Of a DNA stretch of 64,000 bases, positions 1 through 8,765 are shown in pieces. A program made the translations under genes and the position numbers. Under the pieces are notes generated by a model. It ran no database searches and was not told the DNA's origin. It was given only the letters and a program-made list of their open reading frames with translations. Origin of the DNA: a bacterium (GTDB lineage: Bacteria; Joyebacterota; Joyebacteria; Joyebacterales; Joyebacteraceae); contig JALGZK010000005.1 of assembly GCA_025774935.1 (NCBI GenBank), forward strand, positions 186,001-250,000, in the 5' to 3' direction. Within the stretch, counting starts at the first letter, position 1, and each line of letters opens with the position of its first letter.

Positions 1-1215
1 CTGCCCGTTCTTGAGCGTTCGCAGGACCTTGTAGGGTCCCGAGACCACCTTCTGGCCCTCTTCGAGGTCGCCGTCGATCTCGATCGAGAGCTCGTCGGCG
101 ATCCCTGCCGTCACCGGCACCCAGACCGCTTCGTCCTCTTCGCCCACGACGAAGACACCTTCGATCTCCTTCTCTTCCTCCCGCTCGCTCCGTCTCTTCT
201 TGGGCTCCTCAGTCTTGGCGTCGTCGCTCTCGTCGCCAGACTCCTCGCCCTCCTTCTCCGCCTCCTCGAGCTCGCTGGGAGTGCGCGAGGCCACCGACTG
301 GATCGGGACGTTCAGGACGTCCTCGTGGGTCGCGGTGATGATCTCGACGGTTGCCGTCATCCCCGGTCTGAGCGCGTTGTGAGCATTGTCGACGAGCACC
401 GTCACGAGGAAGTTCGTCACCTCCTCCTGCGTGCCCGCCATGCTCGTGATGCCGGAGTTCCCGACCTCGGTAACGCGTCCCGGGAGGAGCGTGTCAACGA
501 GCGCCTCCACGTCGATCTCCGCACGCTGGCCGATCTCGACGTCAACGATGTCGGTCTCGTCGATCTCGACCTCGACCTCCATGTGCTCGAGATCCGACAG
601 CGTCATGAGAACGGTGCCCGGCTGGTTCATCGTGCCGGTGACGACGTTCTCGCCCACCTCGACGTTGAGTCGGGTGACCACACCGTTGATCGGGGAGTAG
701 AAGACGGTCTTGTCGAGCTGATCCTGGGCGGCTCGCAGAGCGGCCCGCGCCTCCTGACGAGCCTTGCGATACATGACCGCCCGAGCGACGAAGTCGTCGC
801 GCTCCTTCTCGGAGATGAGATCACGTTCGTACTGGGACTCCGCATCGTTGAGCTCGCGCTCGACCGTGGTGAGCTCCGCGGTCGCCCGCTCGACACGCGC
901 GCTGGCCTGCTCGACCTGCGAGCTGTACCAGATGTCGTCGAGCCGCATGAGGAACTGGCCCTGCTCGATCACGTCCCCCTCGTCGACGGCGAGCTCCTCG
1001 ATTCGAGCCATCACGCTCGAGCTCACCTGCACCGTCGTCTCGGCCCGGACCCTGCCGGGCCCCGAGACCTTCGACACGAGAGTCCCCCGCTCCACCTCAT
1101 CGACCGTGACGTCGACCTTCTCCTTCCGGTCGATGCCCTGGTTCGCGATGATCGCCCCGACGACGACCAACACGATGACGATGGGGATGATGAGCTTCCT
1201 CCGGTTCACAGCCAT
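1..1215 (-). CDS. HlyD/MacA-like periplasmic adaptor of an efflux pump (3' end outside window)
   Basis: Membrane fusion protein that would link an inner-membrane transporter to a TolC-type channel. It begins with a short cytoplasmic basic tail and one membrane segment (residues 7-24), then a lipoyl/barrel region, a long coiled-coil hairpin rich in Glu/Arg/Ala (about residues 75-155), the returning lipoyl half (FYSPINGVVTRL) and a beta-barrel (LRPGMTATVEI). A strongly acidic, Glu/Lys-rich insertion sits near residues 320-345. 405 codons are visible with no stop, so the C-terminus and probably the partner ABC permease lie outside the window. It starts 25 bp after the stop of the TolC-like gene, so the two are co-transcribed. 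Family assignment is firm; substrate unknown. Confidence 0.88.
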   Translation of the reverse strand, partial: MAVNRRKLIIPIVIVLVVVGAIIANQGIDRKEKVDVTVDEVERGTLVSKVSGPGRVRAETTVQVSSSVMARIEELAVDEGDVIEQGQFLMRLDDIWYSSQVEQASARVERATAELTTVERELNDAESQYERDLISEKERDDFVARAVMYRKARQEARAALRAAQDQLDKTVFYSPINGVVTRLNVEVGENVVTGTMNQPGTVLMTLSDLEHMEVEVEIDETDIVDVEIGQRAEIDVEALVDTLLPGRVTEVGNSGITSMAGTQEEVTNFLVTVLVDNAHNALRPGMTATVEIITATHEDVLNVPIQSVASRTPSELEEAEKEGEESGDESDDAKTEEPKKRRSEREEEKEIEGVFVVGEEDEAVWVPVTAGIADELSIEIDGDLEEGQKVVSGPYKVLRTLKNGQ

Positions 1216-1240
1216 GGCATGCCCCCTGTAGATTGTGCCA

Positions 1241-2539
1241 CTAGAGCCCGAGGACCCTCTTCATGTCGGCCTTCGCGATCTCGTAGTCGTACACGGCGCG
1301 CACGAGCTCGGCCCTCGCCGTCGAGAACGCGACGCGCGCGTCGATGACGTCGAGCATGCTCGCGGCCCTCAGGCGGAAGCGCTCCTCGGAGATCCTCATG
1401 TCCTCCTCGGCCGACGCCGCGGCCTCCTCCGCCACCTCGACGCTCTCACGCTTCTCGAGGATCGTCAGGCGCGCGGTCTCGATCTCGTACGCGGCCTGGA
1501 GCCTCGCGTCGCGATACGCCAGCTCGAGGCTTCTGAGCGTGGCCTTGCTCCTGTCGGTATTCGCCTTCGTGGAGAGACCGCTGAAGAACGGGAAGTTGAG
1601 CGAGACGCTCGCAGAGCGCGTGTAGTCGTTCCGGAGCTGATCGAAGAACTCCCCGACCGACTCCGGGTTTCTCGAGTACGAGAGCGACAGGTCCAGCGCT
1701 GGCCACCACCCCGCCTTGGAGGCCAGGAGGCTGCGCTTCGCCGCGGTGACGGTCTCTTCCCACGACATCATGTCGGGTCGCCGCGCGATCGCCTCCTCGA
1801 GGGTGAACTCCACCACCTCTTCCTCGCGCTGGTCCTCGGGCGGGTCGACGACCTCAATCTCCGCCATCGGGTCGAGAGCAAGGTAGAGCCTGAGACCCGC
1901 GCGTGAAGTGCCGACGCCCTTCTGCGCCGTGATAAGCACGAGCTCGGCCGACTGAACCTGCACCCGCGCCTTCAGGAGGTCCGAGCGTGACGCGGAGCCC
2001 AGCTCGAAGAGGCTCTCGGTCTTCCGGAGCTGCTCGTTCGCGAACTCGAGGTTCTCCTCCGCGACCACGTTGAGCTTCTCGGCCTTGAGGAGCGTGTAGT
2101 ACTGCTCCTTCGCGCCGAAGACGACGTCGCGGTACGTCCACTCGAACGAGTGCTCGGCAGCGTCCCGCGTGTGGTAGGCCCCGGCGATTCGGGCGAAGGT
2201 CGGTCCGTCGAAGATGGTCTGCGACAATCGGATCGACCCGCTCGTGAAGTCGGTGTCCTCTTCAATGCCTTCGATCACGTTCAGGTACTTCGTGTGCGTC
2301 GCGTTGGCTGAGAGGTGAGGCAGGGCGCCGGACCAACTGGACATGAGTCCCGCTCCCGACTCCGCGATGTCCTCCCTCGCCTGTCCGAGCGATCCGTTCT
2401 GCTGGATCGCGATCTCGACGCACTCATCGAGGGTGTAGACGCGCGCCGACGCCGTGAGCGACATCGCAAGGGCTGCGATCAACGCGAGTGCCGCGGGCGC
2501 CAGGCGGGCGCGATACCCGCTGTGTCTGTTACATCCCAC
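1241..2539 (-). CDS. TolC-family outer membrane efflux channel
   Basis: 432-residue outer-membrane factor that forms the exit duct for the neighbouring adaptor. It has a signal peptide (hydrophobic stretch up to LTASA), the usual opening YTLDECVEIAIQQN, and two repeats of long helices separated by short strands, with the second repeat opening at FTLEEAIARRPDMMS and a C-terminal helix pair (RFRLRAASMLDVIDARVAF) typical of the family. The start is a GTG at 2539 preceded by GGGAGGG; it overlaps the last codons of the Yip1-like gene by 11 bp, which implies translational coupling. Length is normal for TolC-type proteins. Confidence 0.9.
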   Translation of the reverse strand: MGCNRHSGYRARLAPAALALIAALAMSLTASARVYTLDECVEIAIQQNGSLGQAREDIAESGAGLMSSWSGALPHLSANATHTKYLNVIEGIEEDTDFTSGSIRLSQTIFDGPTFARIAGAYHTRDAAEHSFEWTYRDVVFGAKEQYYTLLKAEKLNVVAEENLEFANEQLRKTESLFELGSASRSDLLKARVQVQSAELVLITAQKGVGTSRAGLRLYLALDPMAEIEVVDPPEDQREEEVVEFTLEEAIARRPDMMSWEETVTAAKRSLLASKAGWWPALDLSLSYSRNPESVGEFFDQLRNDYTRSASVSLNFPFFSGLSTKANTDRSKATLRSLELAYRDARLQAAYEIETARLTILEKRESVEVAEEAAASAEEDMRISEERFRLRAASMLDVIDARVAFSTARAELVRAVYDYEIAKADMKRVLGL

Positions 2540-3326
2540 CGAATGACCCTCCCTGGGGTACGAGGAACGTGAGAACCGCCGTGGCGATGGCCCACGACAG
2601 GAGCGCCACCGCGGCCGCCTTCCCCTTGGTCAGGCGGTACATCACGGCGACGCCAAGAAGCACTACGACGGTCTCCCAGATGACAAAGACGTCGAAGCCG
2701 GCGTTCAGGAACTTGAAGAGCGTGTCCCCCGGCTCGAGACCGGAGAAGAAGATCGACGGTGACGTCTCGACCATCATCTTGCCGGTCACGGCCATGATCG
2801 GGATCTTCACGAGCGTCCCGAGCGCGGGGATCAGGAGCCCCCAGCACGCGATCGCACGCGCGTGCCGGAATAGACCCTTCCCACCGAACATCTTGCTGAA
2901 GAGATGGATGATGGCGGCGCCGATGAAGGCGATCACGAACACGAAGATCACGATCGCGACGATCTGGACCGGCAGCCCCACCGTGCGTGCCATCTGCACG
3001 GTCTCGTCGAGGCTCTCCGCGGGCACGCCGGCCTCAAGCATCTGCTCCCTCATCATCTCGGCGCCCTGCGGCGACAGCATGACGTAGGCGGTCGTGATGG
3101 CCAGGATCACCGCGAAGATGACAATCGCGATCCACCACTTGGACTTGTCCTTGGTCTTACCGCTCTCGGTCGGATCCGGCACGGCGATGACCTGCGAGAT
3201 CGAATCGAACGTCGCGGTCGGCTCCGTGAAGATCCCGACGACCCAGCTCCAGAACCCGCCCTTGGACTCGCCGGTCGCGCTCGGCGTGTCTCCACCGGGG
3301 GTCTCGACCTCTCTGTACTCGGCCAT
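2529..3326 (-). CDS. Yip1-domain integral membrane protein
   Basis: 265 residues with a soluble N-terminus containing SWVVGIFTEPTATFDSI, a pattern common at the start of bacterial Yip1-like proteins, followed by about five hydrophobic segments (near residues 63-85, 125-150, 160-185, 205-230 and 240-258). The role of such proteins in bacteria is unknown. The gene lies between the TonB genes and the TolC/HlyD pair and overlaps the TolC start, so it probably belongs to the efflux transcription unit. The start ATG has a good ribosome site (GGAGGGAG). Confidence is good for the fold and low for function. Confidence 0.75.
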   Translation of the reverse strand: MAEYREVETPGGDTPSATGESKGGFWSWVVGIFTEPTATFDSISQVIAVPDPTESGKTKDKSKWWIAIVIFAVILAITTAYVMLSPQGAEMMREQMLEAGVPAESLDETVQMARTVGLPVQIVAIVIFVFVIAFIGAAIIHLFSKMFGGKGLFRHARAIACWGLLIPALGTLVKIPIMAVTGKMMVETSPSIFFSGLEPGDTLFKFLNAGFDVFVIWETVVVLLGVAVMYRLTKGKAAAVALLSWAIATAVLTFLVPQGGSFGGM

Positions 3327-3424
3327 GATTCTCCCTCCTGCCTCAGGTACGGCGCTCCCTCATCAGGTACACGCCGCAGCCCGGAGTATTCGCCGCGCCC
3401 TGGGGGCCGGGTGGCCCCTAGAGC

Positions 3425-3456
3425 AGAGGGCAGCGACAAGGCCCGCGCTGCCCTCT
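3425..3456 (-). terminator. Strong intercistronic hairpin between tonB-like and Yip1-like genes
   Basis: An 11-bp perfect inverted repeat (AGAGGGCAGCG and its complement) with a 10-nt loop lies between the tonB-like stop at 3578 and the Yip1-like start at 3326. A second smaller GC hairpin (GGGGCC/GGCCCC) is at 3403-3418. There is no U-tract, so it may be a Rho-assisted terminator, an RNA-stability element or a processing site that separates the Ton genes from the efflux genes. Confidence 0.5.
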
Positions 3457-3577
3457 TCTAGGACACTCTCTGTCTCGCTTATGTTTAGCAGATTCGACGC
3501 TTCCCGTCGCCCCCCGTACGGCGGTCGCCCTGGCGCCCGTCCGGCCCCGCAGGCCTCCGGGGGCCCGGGGGAATCCC

Positions 3578-4213
3578 TTAGCCTCTCAGCTCGAAACGCA
3601 CGGGAACGTGGTACACGATCGGAACCGGGATCCCACTCTGCAACGCAGGCTCGTACTTCCACTGAAGCACCGCCTCGATCGCCGCCTCGTCCAGGCCCGG
3701 CACCGACTGAACCGCTCGCGCGTCGACGACGTCGCCCGATTCGTCGATGACGATCCGGAGCATCACCGTGCCCTCGAGCTCCGCGAGCCTCGCGAGCTCC
3801 GGGTAGTCGGGAAGCACCTGCCGGACGAGCTTCGGCGGCACCTCCCAGCTCGTGCGGGGCCCGGTGCTCTTCACCGCCCGCACCGGCAGCGGCCGGATGA
3901 AGTCCTCGAAAGGCAGGACGTTCACCGGCGTCGTCGCGTCTTCGCTGGCTCCGTCCGTCGGTTCGACGGCCGTCGGTGGCGGCTGGGACGGGAGCTCCTC
4001 AGGCGGTGCCGGGATCTCCCAGTCCCTCACCGACACGACCTCGAAGGCGCTCTCGCTCTCGATCCGGTACGGTCGGACCCGAATCCCGGGTACGACGAGA
4101 AAGGCGACCACATGGAGCACGAGCGCTCCAAGAACGGCCGCCCTCAGGATCCTCGGATAGTCTTCCCTGAACCTCTGCTCTGCGGTCATCTGACCGGCTC
4201 CAGGTGGACACAT
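3578..4213 (-). CDS. TonB-family energy transducer (second copy)
   Basis: 211 residues: a cytoplasmic N-terminus with MTAEQRFREDYPRILRA, one membrane anchor (AAVLGALVLHVVAFLVV), a Pro-rich periplasmic spacer, and a C-terminal TonB domain with LARLAELEGTVMLRIVIDES, SVPGLDEAAIEAVLQWKYEPA and VPVRFEL. It would carry energy from ExbB/ExbD to outer-membrane receptors such as the TonB-dependent receptor at 15.4-18.1 kb. It is a close paralogue of the gene just upstream (4296-4928). The ATG at 4213 is chosen for its spacing from GGGGGAGG; an internal ATG at 4189 matching the paralogue's MTEEQR is an alternative. Confidence 0.87.
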   Translation of the reverse strand: MCPPGAGQMTAEQRFREDYPRILRAAVLGALVLHVVAFLVVPGIRVRPYRIESESAFEVVSVRDWEIPAPPEELPSQPPPTAVEPTDGASEDATTPVNVLPFEDFIRPLPVRAVKSTGPRTSWEVPPKLVRQVLPDYPELARLAELEGTVMLRIVIDESGDVVDARAVQSVPGLDEAAIEAVLQWKYEPALQSGIPVPIVYHVPVRFELRG

Positions 4214-4295
4214 CGTCTCCACCTCCCCCGAGCCGCGTGCGGATGCCGTTGCTGGAGATGTTCTCGTCGCCGCCCCTCCGGGCGGCGCAGGGCTC

Positions 4296-4928
4296 CTAGC
4301 CCGTCAGCGTGAAGCGCACCGGCACGAAGATACGCACCGGCACGGCGACGTCGCGCTGCTTCGCCGGCTTGAACTTCCACTGCATGACGGCGTCGACGGC
4401 AGCCTGGTCGAGGCCCGGAACTGACTGGACGACCCTCGCCTCAACGACGTTCCCGAACTCGTCGACACCGATCTGCAGTCCCACCACCCCTTCGAGCTCT
4501 GACTGGACGGCCATGTCCGGGTAGACCGGCTCGACCATTCTCACGAGCTGCGGAGGTTCATCGTACGCGTCGAAGAACCTCGGTCGCGTGGGAGCCGGCG
4601 GAAGCTCGGGTGGAGCGTCGACCTCGAAGGTTGTCTCCGCGATCGTCTCCTCCTCGCTTGCATCCGCGGTCGGCTCGATCTCTGTCACGACCTGCTGCTT
4701 CACTTCCTCCTTCGGGGGGGGCGGAATCTCAAACTGGTCCGGAATCTCGATCGCCTCCGCGACCTGTCGCTCTCTCAGCCGATACGGTTCCGGGGCCCAC
4801 TGCGGCATGAACAGGAAGGCGAGGATGTGGATAACGACCGCCGCGAGCGCGGCCATCCGAAGGATCTTCGGATAGTCGTTCTTCAGCCTCTGCTCTTCCG
4901 TCATGTGCACGGCCAGGTATGGACTCAT
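4296..4928 (-). CDS. TonB-family energy transducer (first copy)
   Basis: 210 residues with the same architecture as its downstream paralogue: MTEEQRLKNDYPKILRM, a single membrane helix containing HILAFLF, a Pro/Glu-rich linker (EIPPPPKEEV) and a C-terminal TonB domain with SELEGVVGLQIGVDEFGNVV, SVPGLDQAAVDAVMQWKFKPA and VPVRFTL. It starts 53 bp after the second exbD stop, inside the exbB-exbD-exbD-tonB-tonB operon. Two transducers sharing one motor suggest receptor-specific TonB proteins; that is inference. Confidence 0.88.
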   Translation of the reverse strand: MSPYLAVHMTEEQRLKNDYPKILRMAALAAVVIHILAFLFMPQWAPEPYRLRERQVAEAIEIPDQFEIPPPPKEEVKQQVVTEIEPTADASEEETIAETTFEVDAPPELPPAPTRPRFFDAYDEPPQLVRMVEPVYPDMAVQSELEGVVGLQIGVDEFGNVVEARVVQSVPGLDQAAVDAVMQWKFKPAKQRDVAVPVRIFVPVRFTLTG

Positions 4929-4981
4929 TCGTATGCCTCTTGCTTCCTAGAAGAAGCCCCACCACTTCCCCACGGGCCCCT

Positions 4982-5389
4982 CTAGCCCTCCTCGGGCATC
5001 GTTGTGAACGAGACCCTCAGGGCGTTGGCCAGCTTCAGTCGCTCCATCGACTCGTCAACGACCTTGTACGGCGCCATCGCGTCGGTGTTGAACGAGATGA
5101 TGAGCGCCGGGTTCTCTCGCATTTTCACCGTGACCATCGGCTCGATGTCGAGGACGCTGATCACGAGATCGTCGATAGAGATGAGGCCGTCCCTGTCGAT
5201 CCAAACGTGAGCGATCTTCTCACGGGGGATCTTCTCGCCGGCGACGGACCGCGGCAGTGTGATCGGCAGCCCCTGCTCCAGCTTGAAGATCGTAGTCACC
5301 ATGAAGAAGACGATGAGCAGGAACGCGATGTCGGCCATCGATGAGGTCGGAATCCGCGCTCCCGTCCCAGCCTTTCTTCTCAGCTCCAA
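4982..5389 (-). CDS. exbD: ExbD biopolymer transport protein (second copy)
   Basis: 135 residues: a short basic N-terminus, one membrane helix with the ExbD signature (SSMADIAFLLIVFFMVTTIF, including the conserved Asp in the helix), and a periplasmic domain. Works with ExbB to convert the proton gradient into TonB movement. The start is TTG at 5389 with GAGGAAG upstream; no ATG fits as well. It follows the first exbD by 19 bp. Slightly shorter than its paralogue. Confidence 0.9.
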   Translation of the reverse strand: MELRRKAGTGARIPTSSMADIAFLLIVFFMVTTIFKLEQGLPITLPRSVAGEKIPREKIAHVWIDRDGLISIDDLVISVLDIEPMVTVKMRENPALIISFNTDAMAPYKVVDESMERLKLANALRVSFTTMPEEG

Positions 5390-5408
5390 TTGACTTCCTC
5401 CAGCCCGC

Positions 5409-5855
5409 CTACTCGACCTTGAGCATCTTCAGCGAGATTCTCTTTCCCCGCTGGATCTTCGCGGCCTCGAGTTCGTTGTAGGCGAGCATCACCTCATCGA
5501 GCGCCTCGATCATGCCCCCGTAAGGTGCGTCGGGATGCGTCTCGAGCGACAGGATGAGTTTCTCGTTGTCAATGAGTCTCTGTTTCACGAGCCCCCTGAG
5601 CTGCGAGAGCTGTGTCGGCGTGGTCTCCGTGTCGATGTAGTAGAGTCCCGTCCGCGAGGTCACGATCTGCATCACGTTCGTGCGCGCGACCTGCGTCACA
5701 TCGCCCACAGCGCTCGGAAGGATCAGAGGGAGACCGATCTCGGGGAACGTCGTGCTCACGATGAAGAACACCAGGAGCAGGAACGCGACGTCCGACATGG
5801 ACGACTCGCCCACGAGTTCCGCCGAAATCCCCGAACGTCTTCTGAATTTCGCCAT
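5409..5855 (-). CDS. exbD: ExbD biopolymer transport protein (first copy)
   Basis: 148 residues with the same single-helix plus periplasmic-domain layout: RRSGISAELVGESSMSDVAF followed by LLLVFFIVSTTFPE, keeping the proton-path Asp. Its periplasmic part ends KRISLKMLKVE. It sits between exbB and the second exbD, all on one transcript. Many FCB-type bacteria carry paired exbD genes; whether they form a mixed pentamer/dimer motor here cannot be told from sequence. Confidence 0.9.
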   Translation of the reverse strand: MAKFRRRSGISAELVGESSMSDVAFLLLVFFIVSTTFPEIGLPLILPSAVGDVTQVARTNVMQIVTSRTGLYYIDTETTPTQLSQLRGLVKQRLIDNEKLILSLETHPDAPYGGMIEALDEVMLAYNELEAAKIQRGKRISLKMLKVE

Positions 5856-5924
5856 TCTAAGAGTGCCTTCCTCAGCGGTCGCGACAGGCCACGAAAGCCG
5901 TCCCGCGACCGCATGCCTGCGGAC

Positions 5925-6782
5925 CTACTCGCTCATCGACGCGAGAGTGTCCACGAGCTCCGCTGCGCTGTCCTCCATCTCCACGACGAACCGATCGATG
6001 CGCTGAACGAAGAGGTTGTGCGCGATCTGGACCGGAATCGCGATCGTGAGACCGGACATGGTCGTGATGAGCGCCTCGGAGATACCGCTAGCGACGAGCT
6101 TCGCGCTGACCTGCTCGGCCTCGGCGATCGCCTCGAACGCCGAGATCATGCCCGAGACCGTCCCAAGGAAGCCTAGGAGCGGCGCCACGTTCGCGACCGT
6201 CGCCAGGATGATGAGTCCCCTCTCGAGGAAGGACATCTCGATGATGCCCGCGGTCTCGATCGCCTTCTCGACCGCGACCGTTCCCTTCTTCGCCTGCCTC
6301 AGGCCGGCGTGGAGGATCTGCGGGATCGGCCCGCGCGTGTTGGCGCAGACGTCGAGCGCGCCCTCGAGGTCGCCCTTCTTGAGGCTCGTGACGACGCCTT
6401 CCATGAGCTTGCGGACGTCGGCCTTGGCCTTCTGAAGCGTGATCGCGCGCTCGATGATGACGGCGACGCCGACCACCGACAGGAACAGGAGGCCCCACAT
6501 GAACCGGCCGCCCTTGTTGAAGAACTCGACGAGTCCGCTCTGGGCTGCGAAGCCTTCTGGCTCGGGCTCGGGCTCGACGGGCTCTTCCTCCACGACAGCG
6601 GCGAGCGTGTCGACAGCGGTCGTGTCGACGAGACCCGTGTCGGCCAGTGCAGACTCGGCCATCGCCGCAGCTGTCTCCATGGGCTCGTCGAGCGTCTCCT
6701 CCTGCGCCAGGACCGGGCTCGCCGAGCCGATCAGGACGAGCGTCAGAAGCGCCGCCGGAATGATAAAGAGGACTCTTCTCAT
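5925..6782 (-). CDS. exbB: ExbB/TolQ/MotA-family proton channel
   Basis: 285 residues. A signal peptide (MRRVLFIIPAALLTLVLIGS to VLAQ) is followed by a Glu/Pro-rich periplasmic stretch (about residues 27-80), a membrane helix (FMWGLLFLSVVGVAVIIERA), a cytoplasmic domain, and two C-terminal helices with ILATVANVAPLLGFLGTVSG and TMSGLTIAIPVQIAHNLFVQ, the conserved ExbB pore pair. The start at 6782 is preferred over an upstream ATG at 6848 because GGAGGAG lies about 10 nt before it and it begins the signal peptide. First gene of the Ton operon, driven by the promoter at 7018-7046. Confidence 0.92.
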   Translation of the reverse strand: MRRVLFIIPAALLTLVLIGSASPVLAQEETLDEPMETAAAMAESALADTGLVDTTAVDTLAAVVEEEPVEPEPEPEGFAAQSGLVEFFNKGGRFMWGLLFLSVVGVAVIIERAITLQKAKADVRKLMEGVVTSLKKGDLEGALDVCANTRGPIPQILHAGLRQAKKGTVAVEKAIETAGIIEMSFLERGLIILATVANVAPLLGFLGTVSGMISAFEAIAEAEQVSAKLVASGISEALITTMSGLTIAIPVQIAHNLFVQRIDRFVVEMEDSAAELVDTLASMSE

Positions 6783-7017
6783 TACCTTGATTCTCCTCCC
6801 GTGCGCGCCCCCGGGCCTAGGCCCGGAGCGCGGAACGTGATCGTACACCCCTTCGCTGCACAGTCACTCGGTCTCAAACCTCGATTCCCTCGTAGCCACC
6901 TCCTGCCTGTCATGTGCGCGCCGACAGCCGGGTGCCGCGCCGATGTCCGGTCCCGGTGCGTCGACAGCAAGAACGGCGACGGCGCTAGGGGCGCCGGCCG
7001 GCTCCAGTTGTCGTGGG

Positions 7018-7046
7018 ATTCTACATTCAGAGGGGGATACTGTCAA
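7018..7046 (-). promoter_or_regulatory. Sigma-70-type promoter for the exbB operon
   Basis: Reading the minus strand: TTGACA (7041-7046), a 17-bp spacer, then TAGAAT (7018-7023). Predicted start of transcription near 7011, giving a leader of about 230 nt before exbB. Confidence 0.75.
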
Positions 7047-7120
7047 CCGGTTTTGTCCCAAGTCCAAACTAGCACGAGGGTTGCGCGGATGCAAGCGCGC
7101 ATTCCGACCCCCTTTTTGTG

Positions 7121-7148
7121 TTGACACCCAGGACCCGGGAGGTATAAT
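7121..7148 (+). promoter_or_regulatory. Near-consensus sigma-70-type promoter for the lipoprotein operon
   Basis: TTGACA (7121-7126), 16-bp spacer, TATAAT (7143-7148): perfect hexamers, the strongest promoter in the window. Transcription should start near 7155, directly before the C8/G8 hairpin. Confidence 0.82.
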
Positions 7149-7158
7149 GATTCTTGGA

Positions 7159-7195
7159 CCCCCCCCTACTCCAAGGGACTCCCTTGTGGGGGGGG
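7159..7195 (+). promoter_or_regulatory. 5'-terminal hairpin of the lipoprotein mRNA
   Basis: C8 at 7159-7166 can pair with G8 at 7188-7195, with an inner AAGGG/CCCTT stem (7173-7177 with 7181-7185) closing a 3-nt loop. It begins about 4 nt after the predicted transcript start, where such hairpins often protect mRNA or tune expression. No anti-terminator partner is evident. Confidence 0.55.
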
Positions 7196-7294
7196 CACGA
7201 CCATCCGGTTCCGGGAGGAGGACCCGGGGATCAGGTGCCCCGCCCCGTCTCGGTCAGTGGTCTTCCTTTGTCCAAGCTTGGAGGAACGGCGAAC

Positions 7295-8698
7295 ATGACA
7301 GCGTTGAGGAGACTGGCGGCGGGAACGCTCGCCGCCGTGCTGGTCGGCATCGCTCTGTCGGCGGTGCTCGTCCTGAGTGGCTGCCGGAAGAGAGAACGGG
7401 CCGCCATCGACACGAATCTCCCCCCCGACACAGAGCTGACAAGCGCCCCTGCGCCTTTCGCTCAGACCAACTACCGCATTCACTTCTTCTGGAACGGCGC
7501 GGATCCGGATGGGTACGTGGTGGGCTACTACTTCGCCTGGGACGACACCTTCCCGACGTCCTGGGAGTACACGACGAAGACCGACAGCATGTTCAAGGCG
7601 TCGATCGACACGGTCGGAGAGACGAGACGCCACACGTTCTACGTGAGGTCGGTCGACAATGAGGGCAAGCTTGACGGGTCGCCGGCCAGGATCCGGTTCG
7701 ACGCGTGGACGGTGATCCCCGTGCTGGACTCGCTCTACCGCGTGGGCGGTCCGCTCGACCCGAGCAATCCTGAGTACGACCCCGACGCCAAGGACACCGT
7801 CCTCATGGGAACGCCCTGCACCTGGACGTGGGGCGGACGAGATCCGGACGGCTTCGGCGCAGACATCGACTACAGCTATCGCCTGGACTCCGACACGTTC
7901 TCCGAGTTCGACGCGACGCAGACGACGACTCTCCACAGCATCTCGAGCGGCTTCCACTTCTTCTACGTGAAGACGAAGGACGAGACGGGGGCCGAGAGCT
8001 TCCCCGAGAACTACCAGTTCACGATGAACTACGACCCTGACAGCGAGATCATCGAGCCGCCAGAGCCATCCGGCACGCTCACGATCGCCGACGGGGACAC
8101 CATTTGGTTCAGGTGGAACGTCCGGGACAAGGAGGAGCTCGAGGGGGCCGACGGAGGCATCAAGGAGGTCTGGATCGAGCTTGAGTCGATGGGCTTCCTG
8201 AAGCGGTTCGAGGTCGGCACCCCGGAGTACGCGGAGGAGTTCTACTTCACGTCGAACGTGTCGGCGGCGAACGAGCACTACATCGAGAGCGACAACAACC
8301 CGACCGGCGGGAACGACATACACACGTTCCGCGTCTTCGCCAAGGACGTCGAGAACAGATTCGAGTCGCCGAGCGAACTCGCGGAGGACAGGGAGGTCTA
8401 CCAGTTCTGGTACAACTTCGCCCCGACCACCGAGAACCTCTCCCCTGCTGAGGGCGAGACGGTGTGTCCCGACTTCGACGTCTGCTGGGAGGGTGTCGAC
8501 ACCGACGGCGAGGTCGTGGCGTACCAGTACGTGCTCGACCCCCAGCTCAACAGCTGGCAGCAGACTCAGGAGTCGTGCGTGTCGTACGAGGACGTGGAGG
8601 TGGGACCTCACCAGTTCTGGATCCGCTCCCGCGACAACTCCGACTGCTGGTCGAACGAATACGAGATCGTCCATTTCTTCGTAGAGGACTGCGACTAG
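7295..8698 (+). CDS. Surface or periplasmic lipoprotein with repeated Ig/Fn3-like domains (copy 1)
   Basis: 467 residues. Lipoprotein signal with lipobox LSGC, then DTNLPPDTELTSAP and at least four beta-sandwich-like segments, each with a W-x-G-x-D-x-D-G-type core (FFWNGADPDGYVVGYYFAWD; TWGGRDPDGFGADIDYSYRL; CWEGVDTDGEVVAYQYVLD). These resemble fibronectin type III or related domains. Function unknown; probably binding or structural. The ATG at 7295 has GAGGAA upstream and opens the signal peptide; an upstream in-frame ATG at 7154 lies at the predicted transcript start and lacks a signal. Paralogous to the next gene. Confidence 0.8.
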   Translation: MTALRRLAAGTLAAVLVGIALSAVLVLSGCRKRERAAIDTNLPPDTELTSAPAPFAQTNYRIHFFWNGADPDGYVVGYYFAWDDTFPTSWEYTTKTDSMFKASIDTVGETRRHTFYVRSVDNEGKLDGSPARIRFDAWTVIPVLDSLYRVGGPLDPSNPEYDPDAKDTVLMGTPCTWTWGGRDPDGFGADIDYSYRLDSDTFSEFDATQTTTLHSISSGFHFFYVKTKDETGAESFPENYQFTMNYDPDSEIIEPPEPSGTLTIADGDTIWFRWNVRDKEELEGADGGIKEVWIELESMGFLKRFEVGTPEYAEEFYFTSNVSAANEHYIESDNNPTGGNDIHTFRVFAKDVENRFESPSELAEDREVYQFWYNFAPTTENLSPAEGETVCPDFDVCWEGVDTDGEVVAYQYVLDPQLNSWQQTQESCVSYEDVEVGPHQFWIRSRDNSDCWSNEYEIVHFFVEDCD

Positions 8699-8765
8699 AC
8701 TCGCGAAACGCCCGACGTTTCTGACGTCACGCTCGGGGCACGAAGCCAAGGAGGGACGCAACACG

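Larger units (their letters stand above)
6783..7294. other. Divergent promoter region between the Ton operon and the lipoprotein operon
   Basis: 512 bp without a protein gene. It holds two outward-facing sigma-70-type promoters (minus strand at 7018-7046, plus strand at 7121-7148), about 230 nt of exbB leader, and a 140-nt plus-strand leader with a C8/G8 hairpin. Open frames crossing it have no ribosome site and poor composition. Confidence 0.7.
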
